Part shown: positions 1 through 11,491 of the stretch, piece after piece | Position numbering within the stretch: position 1 is the stretch's first letter | Layout of the letters: each line of letters starts with the position of its first letter | Assembly: GCA_024336345.1 (NCBI GenBank) | Contig: JANFOG010000002.1 | Coordinates: 4,030,001 to 4,094,000 of the forward strand | Origin: Mariannaea sp. PMI_226 | Taxonomy: Eukaryota; Ascomycota; Sordariomycetes; Hypocreales; Nectriaceae | Direction: 5' to 3' | Length of the DNA stretch: 64,000 bases | The notes under the pieces: model-generated | Databases searched by the model: none | The model's input: only the letters and a program-made list of their open reading frames with translations | Told to the model about the DNA's origin: nothing | Translations under genes and position numbers: made by a program

Positions 1-1055
1 AAGGTATCTTCCCTCTGTTTTCTTCTTGCCGTCACCAGCCACGTTGATCTTGCTTTTCTTTTTCCCAATGAAGCAAAAAGGAAGAGAAAAAAAAGGCCTC
101 AGAGCCATAACTTCCAGTAGGTAGCTTGACTACCTCTACCTACCTACCTACCTATCTTGCTACCTTAGGTAGCAGACCACTGTGTATGGTCACTTGGAAA
201 TTGCGTCTGACAGCGTTTCATCTTTTCTCAACCGTTCCCCCCGTACTCGTGTCCCACGTCAGATGGCCCGCCACGACCCAATAGCCACAACGAAGGTGTG
301 CTAGCACCACTTCCAAGCTCCAAGCTCCAATCTCCACCCACCAATCCAAGTGTAGTACATAGTAACTTGTTTTTGTGTGTCACTGGCAAGCGTTGGTCAA
401 TGACCTTTATGAATGATGCCTTTCATCTGATTTCAGGCCTCCGGCCAGCTAGGTTCCTTTCCCGATTCTCAGCCTTACCTACTATTCATTGCCTTCCATT
501 ATCATGTGCCATAGCCAACCTACCTAGCCTATCCACTTGAATCACCTAGGTAGCTAAAGTAAGGTAGCTAAGGCAGATTGACACTGCGGCCTTTCAGACA
601 CGCGGGTCCAACACCCAACCCCCGTGGCATCACGATTACCGCTACTAATATCTGACCTCCACTGGTAGCCACAGCCCCCTCTACTCCCGACGCAAAAAGA
701 AAAAAACTAATCCCTTAGATGGTATCCCCGTTGATAATTCGTGCTTCCAACTACTACGTACTCTATACAAGGTACCGATTACTCGTCTTATTATTTACTG
801 TTTTTACCATGCAACAAGGGAGGAGTCCGCCAGCACTTCCCTATCTCACTTCAAATCTCTAATCTCTGGTCCTTGATCTTTGATACCTTCCTCTCTCAAC
901 TCAGCATAGGGAAGAAAGCACCTAGGTAGCCATCGGAAGCTCTTCTTTCGCTACTGCTTTTCCCTCCTCCGCACTTCCAACCTCAACCCTGTCAAATAAA
1001 TCCACTTTTACGCTTCGCTTGGACGTATCACCACCCACCCGCTTCATCAAAAACA
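1..1055. other. Intergenic region and 5' leader of the acyltransferase gene
   Basis: No convincing coding region is visible; the short open frames here are low-complexity and have no family resemblance. The stretch carries dense TACCTA-type repeats (about 125-172, 515-575, 918-930), including the palindrome ACCTAGGT at 544-551 and 920-927. The last 150 bases before the ATG at 1056 are strongly pyrimidine-rich, as is usual for a filamentous-fungal transcription start region, so the promoter and leader of the next gene probably lie at about 650-1055. That placement is inference. Confidence 0.6.
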
Positions 1056-2757
1056 ATGCCCACGGCTCTTTCACCAGATCTGGGAGACCTTGCTCGGGTC
1101 GAGTACCGAGCGTCCTTTGCTCGCGCCGTGGCCGAGCATCGCGTGAAACCCTTTGTTCTGCCCTATAGCCTTCTGGGCACTATGATCCTTGCGCCGTTTT
1201 GGCTCGCCATCCCGCACGCCAAACGGCCCTGGCTCTACCACACCCGATGGTTAATTGTCGGTCTTGTCATTGCCCTGAACCTCGAACTCATCTGCTCCGT
1301 CAGCAGCTACAATGTCGCATCCGCCTATGGCGCTGGCCTGATGGGATTTTGGGGGATTCTTCACACAATGGACTTGCTAGTTTGGAACCGACCTCAGTTT
1401 GATTCTGCGAGGATCGTCAAAGCTGCCAAGGCTGATAGTGCAACTCTGGATAAGCCCTCCCTGTCAAAAGAGACAGTAACTCTTAGCAGTAATGGAGCCC
1501 CACGAGAGAACGGGGCCCGACAGCGAAAGCTCGACAATTCACCGGAACCAAAAAGGCATTCAGCTCGGGATGATGATGACGGGACGGAATACGTCTGGCA
1601 GCCCTTCCCTGAGAACGGGTCCTTCCTGCAGCGCCTCAACTGGTCCACCGACTTCGTCACCAACTACAGGTGCATAGGTACGTTCGGCCTCGCCGAAAAT
1701 GCAACCCCCAGATCCCTTCCAACAACAATTTCACTAACAAGTCGTGTTCGAAGGCTGGAACACTTGCATTACCTCTGTCCCCCGACCAGAAACCCCTGCA
1801 CGCATCCGCCCCGGGGATCATGCATCTCTCAACTCCATGCCTGTTGTCTCCAGGAGCGGCTTTAAGCGGTGCACCACAGAATCCGAATTTCTTTGGAGTC
1901 GAATCCGAACTATTTCTATTCAATACATGGTATTGGACTTCCTTGCCGTCTTCATGATGAAGGACCCATACTTCATTTTTGGTCCGGACCGAAATACTGC
2001 TGACCACCAGCTACCATCGTATCTGAACCATCTTCCGGCTTGGGCCCTTCTGATATACCGCCAGTTGTTCTGTCTTGCTGGCATATATGCGGCTATCGGT
2101 GCCATGTTCAGCGTCCACGACCTGTTCCAGTATTACATTGCATCTCAAATATTCCACGTCCGCAAAGAGATTTGGCAATATACCACCATTTGGGGCCCTT
2201 TCTCCCAGGTTCTCGACCGGGGCCTTGCTGGTTGGTGGGGTGCCTGCTGGCATCAAACCTTTCGATTGCAGTTCTGTGCCCCTGCAACGTATTTGATCAG
2301 AAATGGATACTTGACCAAGGGATCCTTGACCGCCCATACCGTGACCATGGCGGTAGCGTTCCTTCAATCCGGTATACTCCATGCCTCAGGCAGTATGTCC
2401 TCCGTACCAGAAACTAAAATCTGGAGGGCACCAATGTTTTTTCTCCTTCAGCCCTTGGGTATCATGATACAACAAGCCTTGCTCTGGGTCGTTGATGGCT
2501 ACCTTCCATATTTTCCAAGAGCACTTCGACGGACACTGACATTGATATTTACTGTGATCTGGTTGCATATCACGGCAACGCTGTTCTGCGATGATCTCGC
2601 TTCTACCGGCCTTTGGCTCCTCGAGCCGATTCCATTTTCGTTTTTTCGTTTTTTGGGCTTTGGCCAGGCTAATGATCACTGCTGGCGTTGGGACCACAAC
2701 CAACTCCCAACATGGCATTGGGGTAAACATTGGTGGACGACTGGGTTGCAAATTTAA
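1056..2757 (+). CDS. Wax-synthase-like membrane-bound O-acyltransferase (MBOAT-like)
   Basis: Predicted multi-pass integral membrane acyltransferase of the fungal wax synthase domain family, which transfers an acyl group from acyl-CoA to a hydroxyl acceptor; the acceptor here is unknown. I read two exons, 1056-1677 and 1754-2757, joined across a 76-bp intron (donor GTACGT, phase 1), giving about 541 residues. The join restores the family motif RCIGWN in place of the frame break. Several hydrophobic segments are visible (residues about 35-60, 65-110, and many in exon 2). The family's conserved HQ lies in WWGACWHQTFR, with the candidate catalytic His near residue 374. Residues about 125-190 form a polar, disordered loop. 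The gene converges on TERT with 218 bp between stop codons. Relatives act in secondary metabolism (for example the trichothecene acetyltransferase Tri7), but no cluster is visible here. Confidence 0.86.
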
Positions 2758-2975
2758 TCTAGTAAAGGATATGTAGGCTAGAAATTAGAAGGCGTCTACT
2801 GGGATTGAAGGAGTATGTGAGCTTTCTTGCCACTGGTTTTTGGCTGAGAGATGTACTTGCGCATATAGATAGCGAATGTGCTTTGCATTAGTTTGTAAGT
2901 TTTCATTAGGCTTAGAATAGAAACATGTTAGATACACAGTTCGATATTGAGTACGCAATGACTTGTGTCCAGCTG

Positions 2976-5900
2976 CTACTGAATCCCGTCCCAAGAGTCA
3001 TTCGTTCTCCTTGAGCCAAGCCTTTCGGCTTCTTCATGCAGCCATGTAATTACGGAGCCAAAGTTGGCTTGCTTCTTGATCAACACCTTGCTGAATGCTT
3101 TGCAGGCGATTCTAACTCGTTCTGGATTAGCACCACTGTATGTACTAGATTTAACGTTGGCGAGCTCGAATCATGCACCACTTACAAGGCTACCTGATTC
3201 TTCCGAATCTCGCATGAGTATTGAGGATACCGCGTGGTCCTAGACTTGCCGGCGAGGAGCAGAAAGGCCACGTCAATGACTTTGACGATGGTACCTAAGC
3301 CGCAAGATCTCGTCAGTAAACCGGTAATTAAAAAACTAGTCCTCATATGCACGATTGCAGAAACTCACGAGTGATAATGCTATTGCTTGGCTGGCGAGCC
3401 CTTGGAAGACAACGGATGTAAGCCCACATCTTGCTAGCCGTCTCGCAAAAGGCCCCGTGGAGGGAATGAAGAACTGTGCGAGTTGAATTGTGCGCCGTGT
3501 CGAAGAACATGAGGTGGGACTGGATCTTGAATGCGTCTTTGCCCAATGTGTTAGTACCAGTATGAAATCGTCTTTAGTGGAAACAATCAAAATTGAAGCA
3601 AACTCACTGAGGATTTTGCGCTGAAAGTTTTGGCCAGGGGCTCGTCCAAAATCGATGGTGAGAGAGTTTGATACGTCTGCGTAAGTGTCAGTTCTGTCAC
3701 ACCCACCCCAAGCCCTCCTCAACTCTGTTACACATACCGATACCTTGATCTTTCTGTCGATCTTTGGTGATATCAAGAGTTTGGCAGTCGATGAGCGTCC
3801 CACAATAGGGAAACCCGCGTCCTTGGTCCATTTTGTAAATCTCTCCGCTATTGCACCACATATCGAAGTTGATCAGAGTCTTTTTTGGATTCACTGCTAC
3901 GCCATATTGAGGTAGGCCTCTGTGCATCGTCTCGACGAACCTGACAGCCTTGTCCCGGTCGAGCGTGATGAGAAGGAAGTCATCAATAAGTCTCAACAAT
4001 AGGGTGTCAGAGTCACCCAAGAACTGAAGGTGCTTCTTTTCAAGATCCGCATAGAAGTAGTTGCAGAGGAAGGAGGACAAGATGGACCCCTGTGGGATTC
4101 CAATCTTCTGCCGATAGTACTTCTTGCCTATTTTTACGAGATTCTGCTCAATATGTTGCGATAAGAGGCTCAGAAGGTCTTGCAAGCTGTGCACTTTTTG
4201 CATCGCGCTGCCAATAAACACGGTGTTTTTCTTCTTTTCTGCCATGCCCTTCTCAAGCCGTTCAGAAAGGGGATCGGCATCACCCTCTGGAATGGCCGTC
4301 GCATGCCAACGGCGGATCGCCTTTGAAGCGGCCTTATCTCCTTTGAGCTCAACTGGCTCGCCAGGTTTCACTTCAGCATGCTTTGTGACAATATACTCGC
4401 TCTGACTCGGAACCGACGCCATCAGGCGGACCACGGCAGCTTGAGGGATAGTGTCGAAGGCGGATTGGACATCCACCTTTGCGAAATATAGCTTTCCATG
4501 GCCTGGTCCAATTTTCTCCTTGAACTGCTTCAAACGAACATAAATGTCGCTAACAGAGAACATCGTCGAACCTAGCTTGGACGGATGGAGAATCTAGAAC
4601 TGGTTAGCTTCGCTCTCGGAAAGAAAAAAAAAACAATCCTGAATATACCTTTTCTAGTTTTAAAAGGCTGTGAACTGGTCCTAGTATCGTATTGATGCTA
4701 GGCCCGAGGGCCTTTGAAGAACCTCGAGTTAAAGCTCTCCGCCTCAAGTTCATGATAGGTCGTAACTTGTCTCCCTTGGGCAACAGCCGTACTTGACTGA
4801 ACCCAAGACGTCTTGACTGAAGGATTCGACATGCTTCATCTCGACTCACATCCTCAAACATCGTTTGCTTGAGCTTCGCCATAGACGGCTCTGCCACGTA
4901 TTTCCAAACTTCATGACGAAAATAAAAAACTTGATAGCGGTGAGTATTCGACTCAGTGACGTAAAAGTTGTTGCGAACCAGGGGTATCAAAAGTGAATCA
5001 AAAATGTAGAACAGAAATTCGTGAAAGATTTCGTGCCGTTTTGCAGTGTCTGTTCTGCTTGGTTTTTGGTTGCCAATGCCAGGTGGTCGAAGCCAAGAGA
5101 TGTCCGAAATCTGATGTATTTTCAACAAGAGTTGGTTGGGTTACTTGATTGGGAGATGGCAAATAATTGTCTACTTACCTTCAATTCTTGGGAAATTTCA
5201 TGAAGAGATAGAGTCTCAAAGCGCCTCAGTTTGATGAAGTGGTCAATCCTCTTGAGAATTACCGCCTTGTTGTGAGCCCGGGTTTCGCTATCTCCCCAGA
5301 ATTGGTCGGGAACGATCTTTGACACGACGGCTTGACAAAATAACGAGACCTGGAAAGTTGGAGTTGCTGCGTCCACCAAAGACTTGAACTCCAGCTCCTT
5401 CTGTAGAAGCCCTTGAGTGCCGGTGTGCCTCTTTACAAGGCGTTTCCTCCTTGCGAGTTGCCGGCTTTGAGATGGCATAGCCTTGATGGCTTGAGAGATC
5501 TTTTCCTTCCCATAGTCACGCTTGGGTCCTGATCTACGGCTTTTTTGAGGTGGATCAAAAGCACAAGGACAGTAATGCCTAAGGAGCTCAAGGTATGAGC
5601 ATCGGTCATGACGAATCTGTAGATGCTCCACGAGCCTTTCTGCGTTACCACGCAATCTTTTAGGTACTTTGGGTACTTGACGATTGGATTCATTGGGCTT
5701 TGGCTGAAATTTCGATGCAATCTCCTCTTCTCTGAGAGAGTAATCCTGGAACTTTTGCGATGTCTGAGAATGATCGACTTGAGAAGTGAACACGTTATGA
5801 AGTCCGAATTGGCGCGGAAATATGTACATCATGACCTTGATAGTATTTCGTCGCTGCTCTTCTTTGCACTCTGCGTCTCTTTTATTGGCGTCACCTGCTA

Positions 5901-6966
5901 TCCGTTTCTGTTTGCGAGAGCAGCGGTTCAGAACGTCTAGAGCTAGTTAGCGACGAGAGGAACGATAAAGTGAGTGATGGGCCATATCGTACGGATATGC
6001 TTCAGCCCTGTTTGTACCGGTCCCTTTGCAGTCAGAGATGGTTTCGCATAGAAGATTCTACTTCTAACTAATGTGATATCCGCCAGAGTTCTGCATTGAA
6101 ATCCGTCATCTCTTTCGAGGGAGCTATCGCTGCCAGGAAGATCCAGTTCAGAGAGCGGGATGCCTTGTGTCGTTAGAAGAGTTCGAATCAGGGGAAGGGA
6201 TAAGCATATTTTTACCGCTTATCTGATAGTAGTTATTGAAACCAGCCTGGACAGACATGTAGATGGAGGAGTCAAGAAGGAGATCAATCATCATCTTCTC
6301 GCCTGACTGGCCCAGAAGAGCTAACAGCTGTGGCCAAGGGTTCACTCTCAGAGCCTTGGCATGGCAATTGGGATACAGGCTGAAAATTCCGGGAATCGAC
6401 GTGCTTCCCTGGTCTGCAGGCCCAGTACTTTTTCTGAAGCCATCACATAATATATGTTTCGGACGCCTCCCTGCCTTCAGCTCTCTCGAGAAAATGACCC
6501 AGATGACAAAATCGACAATCTACAAATTTCTTAGTGGTGATTTGTGTGATGGAAGGGAAAGATTGCAAACCTCAGACTGTGAGTAGATGGACCCGGCAAG
6601 GCCATCTGAGACCGTAACATAGGATTCATCTCCTTTCTGAGAAAAGGATACCCATTGCTCCCACCTAGAATCATGTAAAGACAGGTCCGGTTGGCGGGTA
6701 CAGATGAGTGTGGTATCTAGAAAGTGTGCCAACTTAAGCTCATCTTCACCAGCAGCCTCATTCTTACCGATAGATGCTATTTTCTTTCTCCTAAGTCGAG
6801 AACTATGGGGAAGATGAGAAAGGACATGGTCTCTCAGAGATGCTACCCGCGCATAGCATCGCTCCAGTAGATCCCGTTGTACAGGTGTGCTATTGCTGAA
6901 AGTCTTCTGTTTCTTGCCTTTTGACGCGTCATTATCGCTGAACCTCCGTTTTCGACCACGATTCAT
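2976..6966 (-). CDS. TERT: Telomerase reverse transcriptase (TERT), catalytic subunit
   Basis: Catalytic protein of telomerase, which copies the telomerase RNA template onto chromosome ends in the nucleus. I reconstruct ten exons on the minus strand, all phase-compatible: 6966-6571, 6519-6216, 6163-5993, 5936-5179, 5110-4649, 4593-3738, 3676-3608, 3536-3369, 3294-3186, 3135-2976, giving about 1150 residues, normal for fungal TERT. The N-terminus is basic (KRR, KKQK). The GQ-like part holds FVDFVIWVIFSRE and ILCDGF. The RNA-binding domain holds the CP/T2 element FPRQFGLHNVFTS (about 329) and motif T (about 592-614). Motifs 1 and 2 lie near 652-668, motif A KVDVQSAFD (D738), motif B' GIPQGSILS (about 862), motif C RLIDDFL (D901, D902), and motif E FPYCGTL. 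All three catalytic aspartates are present. The C-terminal extension is spread over the last four exons and ends in a typical NFGSVITWL stretch. Exon joins such as HIHVLNR match the family exactly. Confidence 0.97.
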
Positions 6967-8532
6967 ATCAAAAAAAAATTAGGTTACGCGTATACGTCGC
7001 GTCGTTTATACAGCTTCGATGTCAATTCATTATCATCAGAGTTTGGTTGCAAGAGGCTCCGCTACAGCAACCGCTGCCGCCTTGACGTATCAAGGTACGG
7101 ACTACGACATAGGTTACTTCAAGCGGTGGCTCATGGAATGTGGCTGGACTACTATTCTCGGCGGCTTGTCCAAATCAAGCAAGGCTCGTGTTAGCGGCAC
7201 GGCCGTATCCTCAGGAACAACCAAAAGTGGCGCTATTTTGATACAACGATGCAATCTTGGTGGATGTCTCAATGGGTCAACGCAGGTACGGGCATCCGAT
7301 CTGGCAATGTGATGAGTCGGGGGTGATCTTATGTGGCTGAGATGAAGGGGGAGGCTTCTCATGGTCAACTACTATGTACTATATGAGTGACATGGGAATA
7401 GACTACACAAGTAGAATAATCGCGCGCATCCAGAAGCGTAGCAGAGCCCACGGCACCACCAGCATCAGGCTATGACAATTAAATTCCCGGCCTGCGGTGT
7501 GTGGCAGCGTCAGCTTGATGAAACAATGTGGTTGTCAGGCCCTGTGCTTACATATACTTATGCTCCAGACGCATCAGCTAGTTATTTACCAACAAAGTAC
7601 AAAGCATAGAACAAGACAGAGAGAAGAAGAAGGCAGCCGGTCAACAAGGGAGCCTGAGGCGATCAGGACTGAGGGGTGGTGATGAGCTAGATGGTACGAT
7701 CGATTGGTTTGGGTGATTTTCATGGATCCCCGGATCAACCACGTCTGTTCCAAGTCTGGAGAAGAAAAAAAGAAAAGGAAACATGGGTGGTTTTGGAAAA
7801 GTTTTTTTTTTCCTTTCTGTCCCTCCTTCTATCCCTGCTCTCAATTCTCTAATCGGCATAATCGGGTGAGTCTGGGACCAGAGCTGTTCAGCACAGGGCA
7901 CAACAGAGCCCGTTCAGACACGACCCGGGACAGGGCATCGTGGATCTTCGTGGTGTGCCAGGGGCGCGAGGCTTCCAGGGTTGGACACGAGGCTACAGAT
8001 GCACTGGATAGCCCTGGCAGACCAGGTTCAAGTGTCGCTAGATAGACATCTAGGCCACTGTTCAGACTAGTAAACACACATGGGATCGCAGCCGTTGCTG
8101 GGGTGGAAGGATCCGCCTCTCGTGACGAATGCTGGTTTCCCCCCCACCTCCAGAATAGCAAAGAACCTTGCGGGCATAATTACTTCGTGCTCTGTATGTT
8201 GGCAGCAGGTCGATCAGAGGTATTCAACACGGACAAAGAAGAGCCGGAGCTTCAGGACTCGGGGGGTACAACTGAAAAGGGGCCGGGGAGCACAAGTACA
8301 CAGCAGCTAGAAGATGGACAAGCAAGAGCGATATGCAGGCGATCTCGGGAACGGCAATTATCCAAATACCAGGTCAAACGCGTAAAATCATCCAAGGGGA
8401 AATAAAAGGCCACGGGAAAAAAGAAGAAAAAAACGAATAAAAGAATCAGGAGCGGAGCAGAAGACAGAAGACAAAAGTGGCAACTCACGCAGGGGGAGCA
8501 TGCATAAGGGAGGTCAGGTCAGGGGATAACAA

Positions 8533-8567
8533 CGAGGGATGATGAGGGATGATGAGGGATGACGAGG
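8533..8567. repeat. Short tandem repeat, GATGAGGG-type unit
   Basis: Three to four near-identical copies of a ten-base GAGGGATGAT unit lie in tandem, the last one varied (GATGACGAGG). It lies in the TERT/GEF intergenic region, and no function is evident. Confidence 0.8.
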
Positions 8568-9982
8568 TGAACAGAATGCCCACCTGTGTAAATTGATTGT
8601 CTGTCCCATCCCCACACCTACTGCAATCCTGCGCAACCTTACGGAGTAGTTACAGACCACGGAGGAGCATACAGAGAGAGGTACAGTACCCTAGTTTGTC
8701 CTCGGGTAGCCCAACGATTGGGTGATCGATATGCGGCCTCCAAAACAGGCTCTTGTGCTCCGTATCGCCTCCTCCCTCTTGGCTTGAAGGGTATGTTGGA
8801 TGGTGGGCCCAAGCTGGGCTCGCCCGGGTTTGGATAGACTTGGTTGGTGATAAGTCGAGGTGGCACGTTTCGTACTTTGCACATCGATACTGGATGGAGG
8901 AGAGGCCAACGACAAAGGGGGAGGATTATGATATGACGGCATAAAGAGGACGGATATCAAAATGAACGAATACAGGTCATGAGGAACTAAGTTACATTGT
9001 AGAAAATCTGTTGTTTTTTTTTCCTTTCACAGACCCTTGGAATCTAAAAAGGTACATTATTGCCTTCAAGTGAGTAATGTTGGTAGGCAATTGATGCGGC
9101 TCTCTCTCTGTGTGTCTCTCTCTCGAAGTGACTTTCTATTCTTCTTCTGTCCTGTACTTGCTTAACTCCCCTTGCTTCGTTTCTTTTTATTTATTTATTT
9201 TCTTTTCCCTCTTTACTTGCTACACAGCCGTAATTTGGCCCTGAATCTCGTTGCTGACTACCTAGCCAATACGCTGTTCAACTCAAGGCCACATCTCCCA
9301 CGCTCAAGCGCTTGTCCTACCTTGTCTAAGTGCTCAGATTGCAGCCAACAGGGAGGGCATCCCATGCTCACATTCTCTCTCTCTCTCTTTTTTTTTATTG
9401 CAATTAGGCTCCATCGTCTGAATTAGACGCTCACCACCATCAGCATCCGCCATAAAAGCAGCGGGAAGAGAGGCTGCTTAAGAGGACGGCCACAGACACA
9501 ATCTCCTATCCTCAGACTGCGGTTACACCACACATCGCATAGTACTTTGTCGTCCTTGGGTAAGTCCCTGTTTTGCAAAATGTACTTGGCTTGAGGCGCA
9601 ATAGGACTGGACGGACACCAATTACGTAGAAGAGGCTCACAAACTTAAAATGAGAGGGTCCGATCGTTCCCCATGCAGGTTCGAGTCGTGTTGAGTTGTG
9701 CCCGTGCCGTGTTTCTTTCTTTCTTTCTTTTCTTTTTTTTTTTCCTTCTCCTGGGTTGAGGTTTCATCTGCGGACAATTAATCAAGGTATTCAACCATTC
9801 AACTTCACTTGGCGCAATTAAGTACCTGCAGGCAATGTGGCACGTGTTGATGCTTTGTGCGCGCTACCTACTACCTGAGCACTCGGTATATGCCTACCTA
9901 AGGTAGGTGTATATGATCTTTTCTCCATCACAATGTGTAAGTATTCCATCCTCGGGCGCACATACAATCCTGCGTTGGCTTG

Positions 9983-10010
9983 ATGCACAAGGTGCACAAG
10001 GTGCACAAGG
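9983..10010. repeat. Tandem repeat of a nine-base GTGCACAAG unit
   Basis: Three consecutive copies of GTGCACAAG (the first varied as ATGCACAAG) lie in tandem. Each contains the palindrome GTGCAC or a one-base variant. It lies within non-coding DNA. Confidence 0.8.
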
Positions 10011-11491
10011 GTTGTGTCCCCCCATGGTTACCCGGGACTCGAGTTAGATGCAAAAAGTATGGAGCAGTCCGTATCTGTGCCACAAACGAGACAGGGAGCT
10101 TGGAGGGGTAAATTTTGATGACCACTTACGTAGTAGCCAAAGTAGCAGCCTCTAGCGCCTCTCGTAGGAACCTCAGCGAATTTCAAAGGGTCCAGCGTCT
10201 CCGGGGACCAAGGGCTCGCATCCAACCAGCGAATGCAGGGAGACGGCTATTGTCCTTCTACCTACCTATATCGTAGTTAGGTTGGTTGATGGATGAGGAA
10301 CGGAACGTCTTGAAAGAACCAAATTCCTCTAGTACATGGGCGAGTCCAAGTCAGCTGAAATCGGGCGAGTTCTGGTCAAGGGTGGTACCTGAGCTAGGCC
10401 TTGGAAACAAACCGAGACGGACAAATACAGTAAAGCGCCGCAACTTTCCATCTCCCACGCATCCGTGGATCGCACGCAGCCTCCAATGTCTCTGGCGCAC
10501 GCTCTTTTGTTGGCTATCATGGCTACTTTGCGCTACACCGGTTGTTCCCCTGCTCCTGCTCTGGTGCTTCTTTGTTAGCTGAGCCTAGGTAGTTGACTAA
10601 AAACTCGACTCGTGCATATGTATGCTTCGATTATTTTCATTATTTCGAAGGAGGAGAAAAAAAAAATCCCACATCCTGCCATCTGCCATCTGACATCTTC
10701 CTTCCCCATCCCCATCCCCATCCATCATCGTCCACTTCCGTACGACTCCTCCCACACATCCAGATCAATCCCACTGCATTTCATACCGAGCCAACAGCCT
10801 CTTTTCGCCCGGGTCCCTGGCTAAATTGCCTATCCGGCGCTGTACCGTCGGGCTGCGTGCTACTTAAAACTCAGCCCGCAACCTAAAGTTACAGTTCACC
10901 CCGTGTCTTTATACCAGCATCCCCCTCGTTTCCCAACGACGACCCCCCCAGTACCAGCACCAGTACCAGCACCAACCAGCAGTCAGCAACCAGGAGCACG
11001 AAGAAGCAATCCACTTTGGCCGTTTCTGCCCCGTGTGGCCCTGCTCCCCGACCATCAGCCAGCAAACTTGTGCTTTAGACTCGCTTTTCTCCCGTGGCCC
11101 TGCATCAGCTCTCGAGGTTGAGTCTTGAGTCCTCGGCTTCTGAGAGGCCAACCCGCCAGAGTTGACCCCGACCCCATTATCTCCCCTACCAATTAATGCC
11201 ATCCATCCATACGGTTACCTGACCTCCCCGTTGATTACCCACCATCGACAAACGACCCTTCTCAAGGCTTGCTTGCCTTTCGCACTACCGTCGCAGCATC
11301 TGCCAACCTCCGCTCACACCAAACAACGACGCCCGCTCTCACACCCACCCACGCACATATATACACGCACACGCAAGCACGCACACATTCAATACCCACG
11401 CCGACGCCAACGCATCGATGCTCGCTGCATGGGTCTTTAGCCCCCCGACCAGTCGCTCCGCTCGACGAGCCTGACCGATGCTCAGGCCACC

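Larger units (their letters stand above)
6967..11491. other. 4.5 kb intergenic region between TERT and the DH-BAR-SH3 gene (divergent)
   Basis: I see no gene here. Open frames are at most about 113 codons, overlap each other on both strands, and are rich in simple-sequence residues. The region must hold the TERT promoter (right of 6966) and the promoter and leader of the gene starting at 11492. It contains tandem repeats (8533-8567, 9983-10010, 10708-10731), pyrimidine tracts (9700-9760, 9380-9405), a near-palindrome CCTACCTAAGGTAGG at 9893-9907, and a C-rich, CA-repeat-rich stretch at 10700-11420 that is probably the 5' untranslated leader of the GEF gene. A non-coding RNA cannot be excluded. 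Confidence 0.6.

Noticed and set aside
1056..2757. Secondary-metabolite cluster around the wax-synthase-like gene or the P450
   Set aside because: No polyketide synthase, NRPS, terpene synthase or cluster regulator nearby; the neighbours are housekeeping genes such as TERT and a RING protein.
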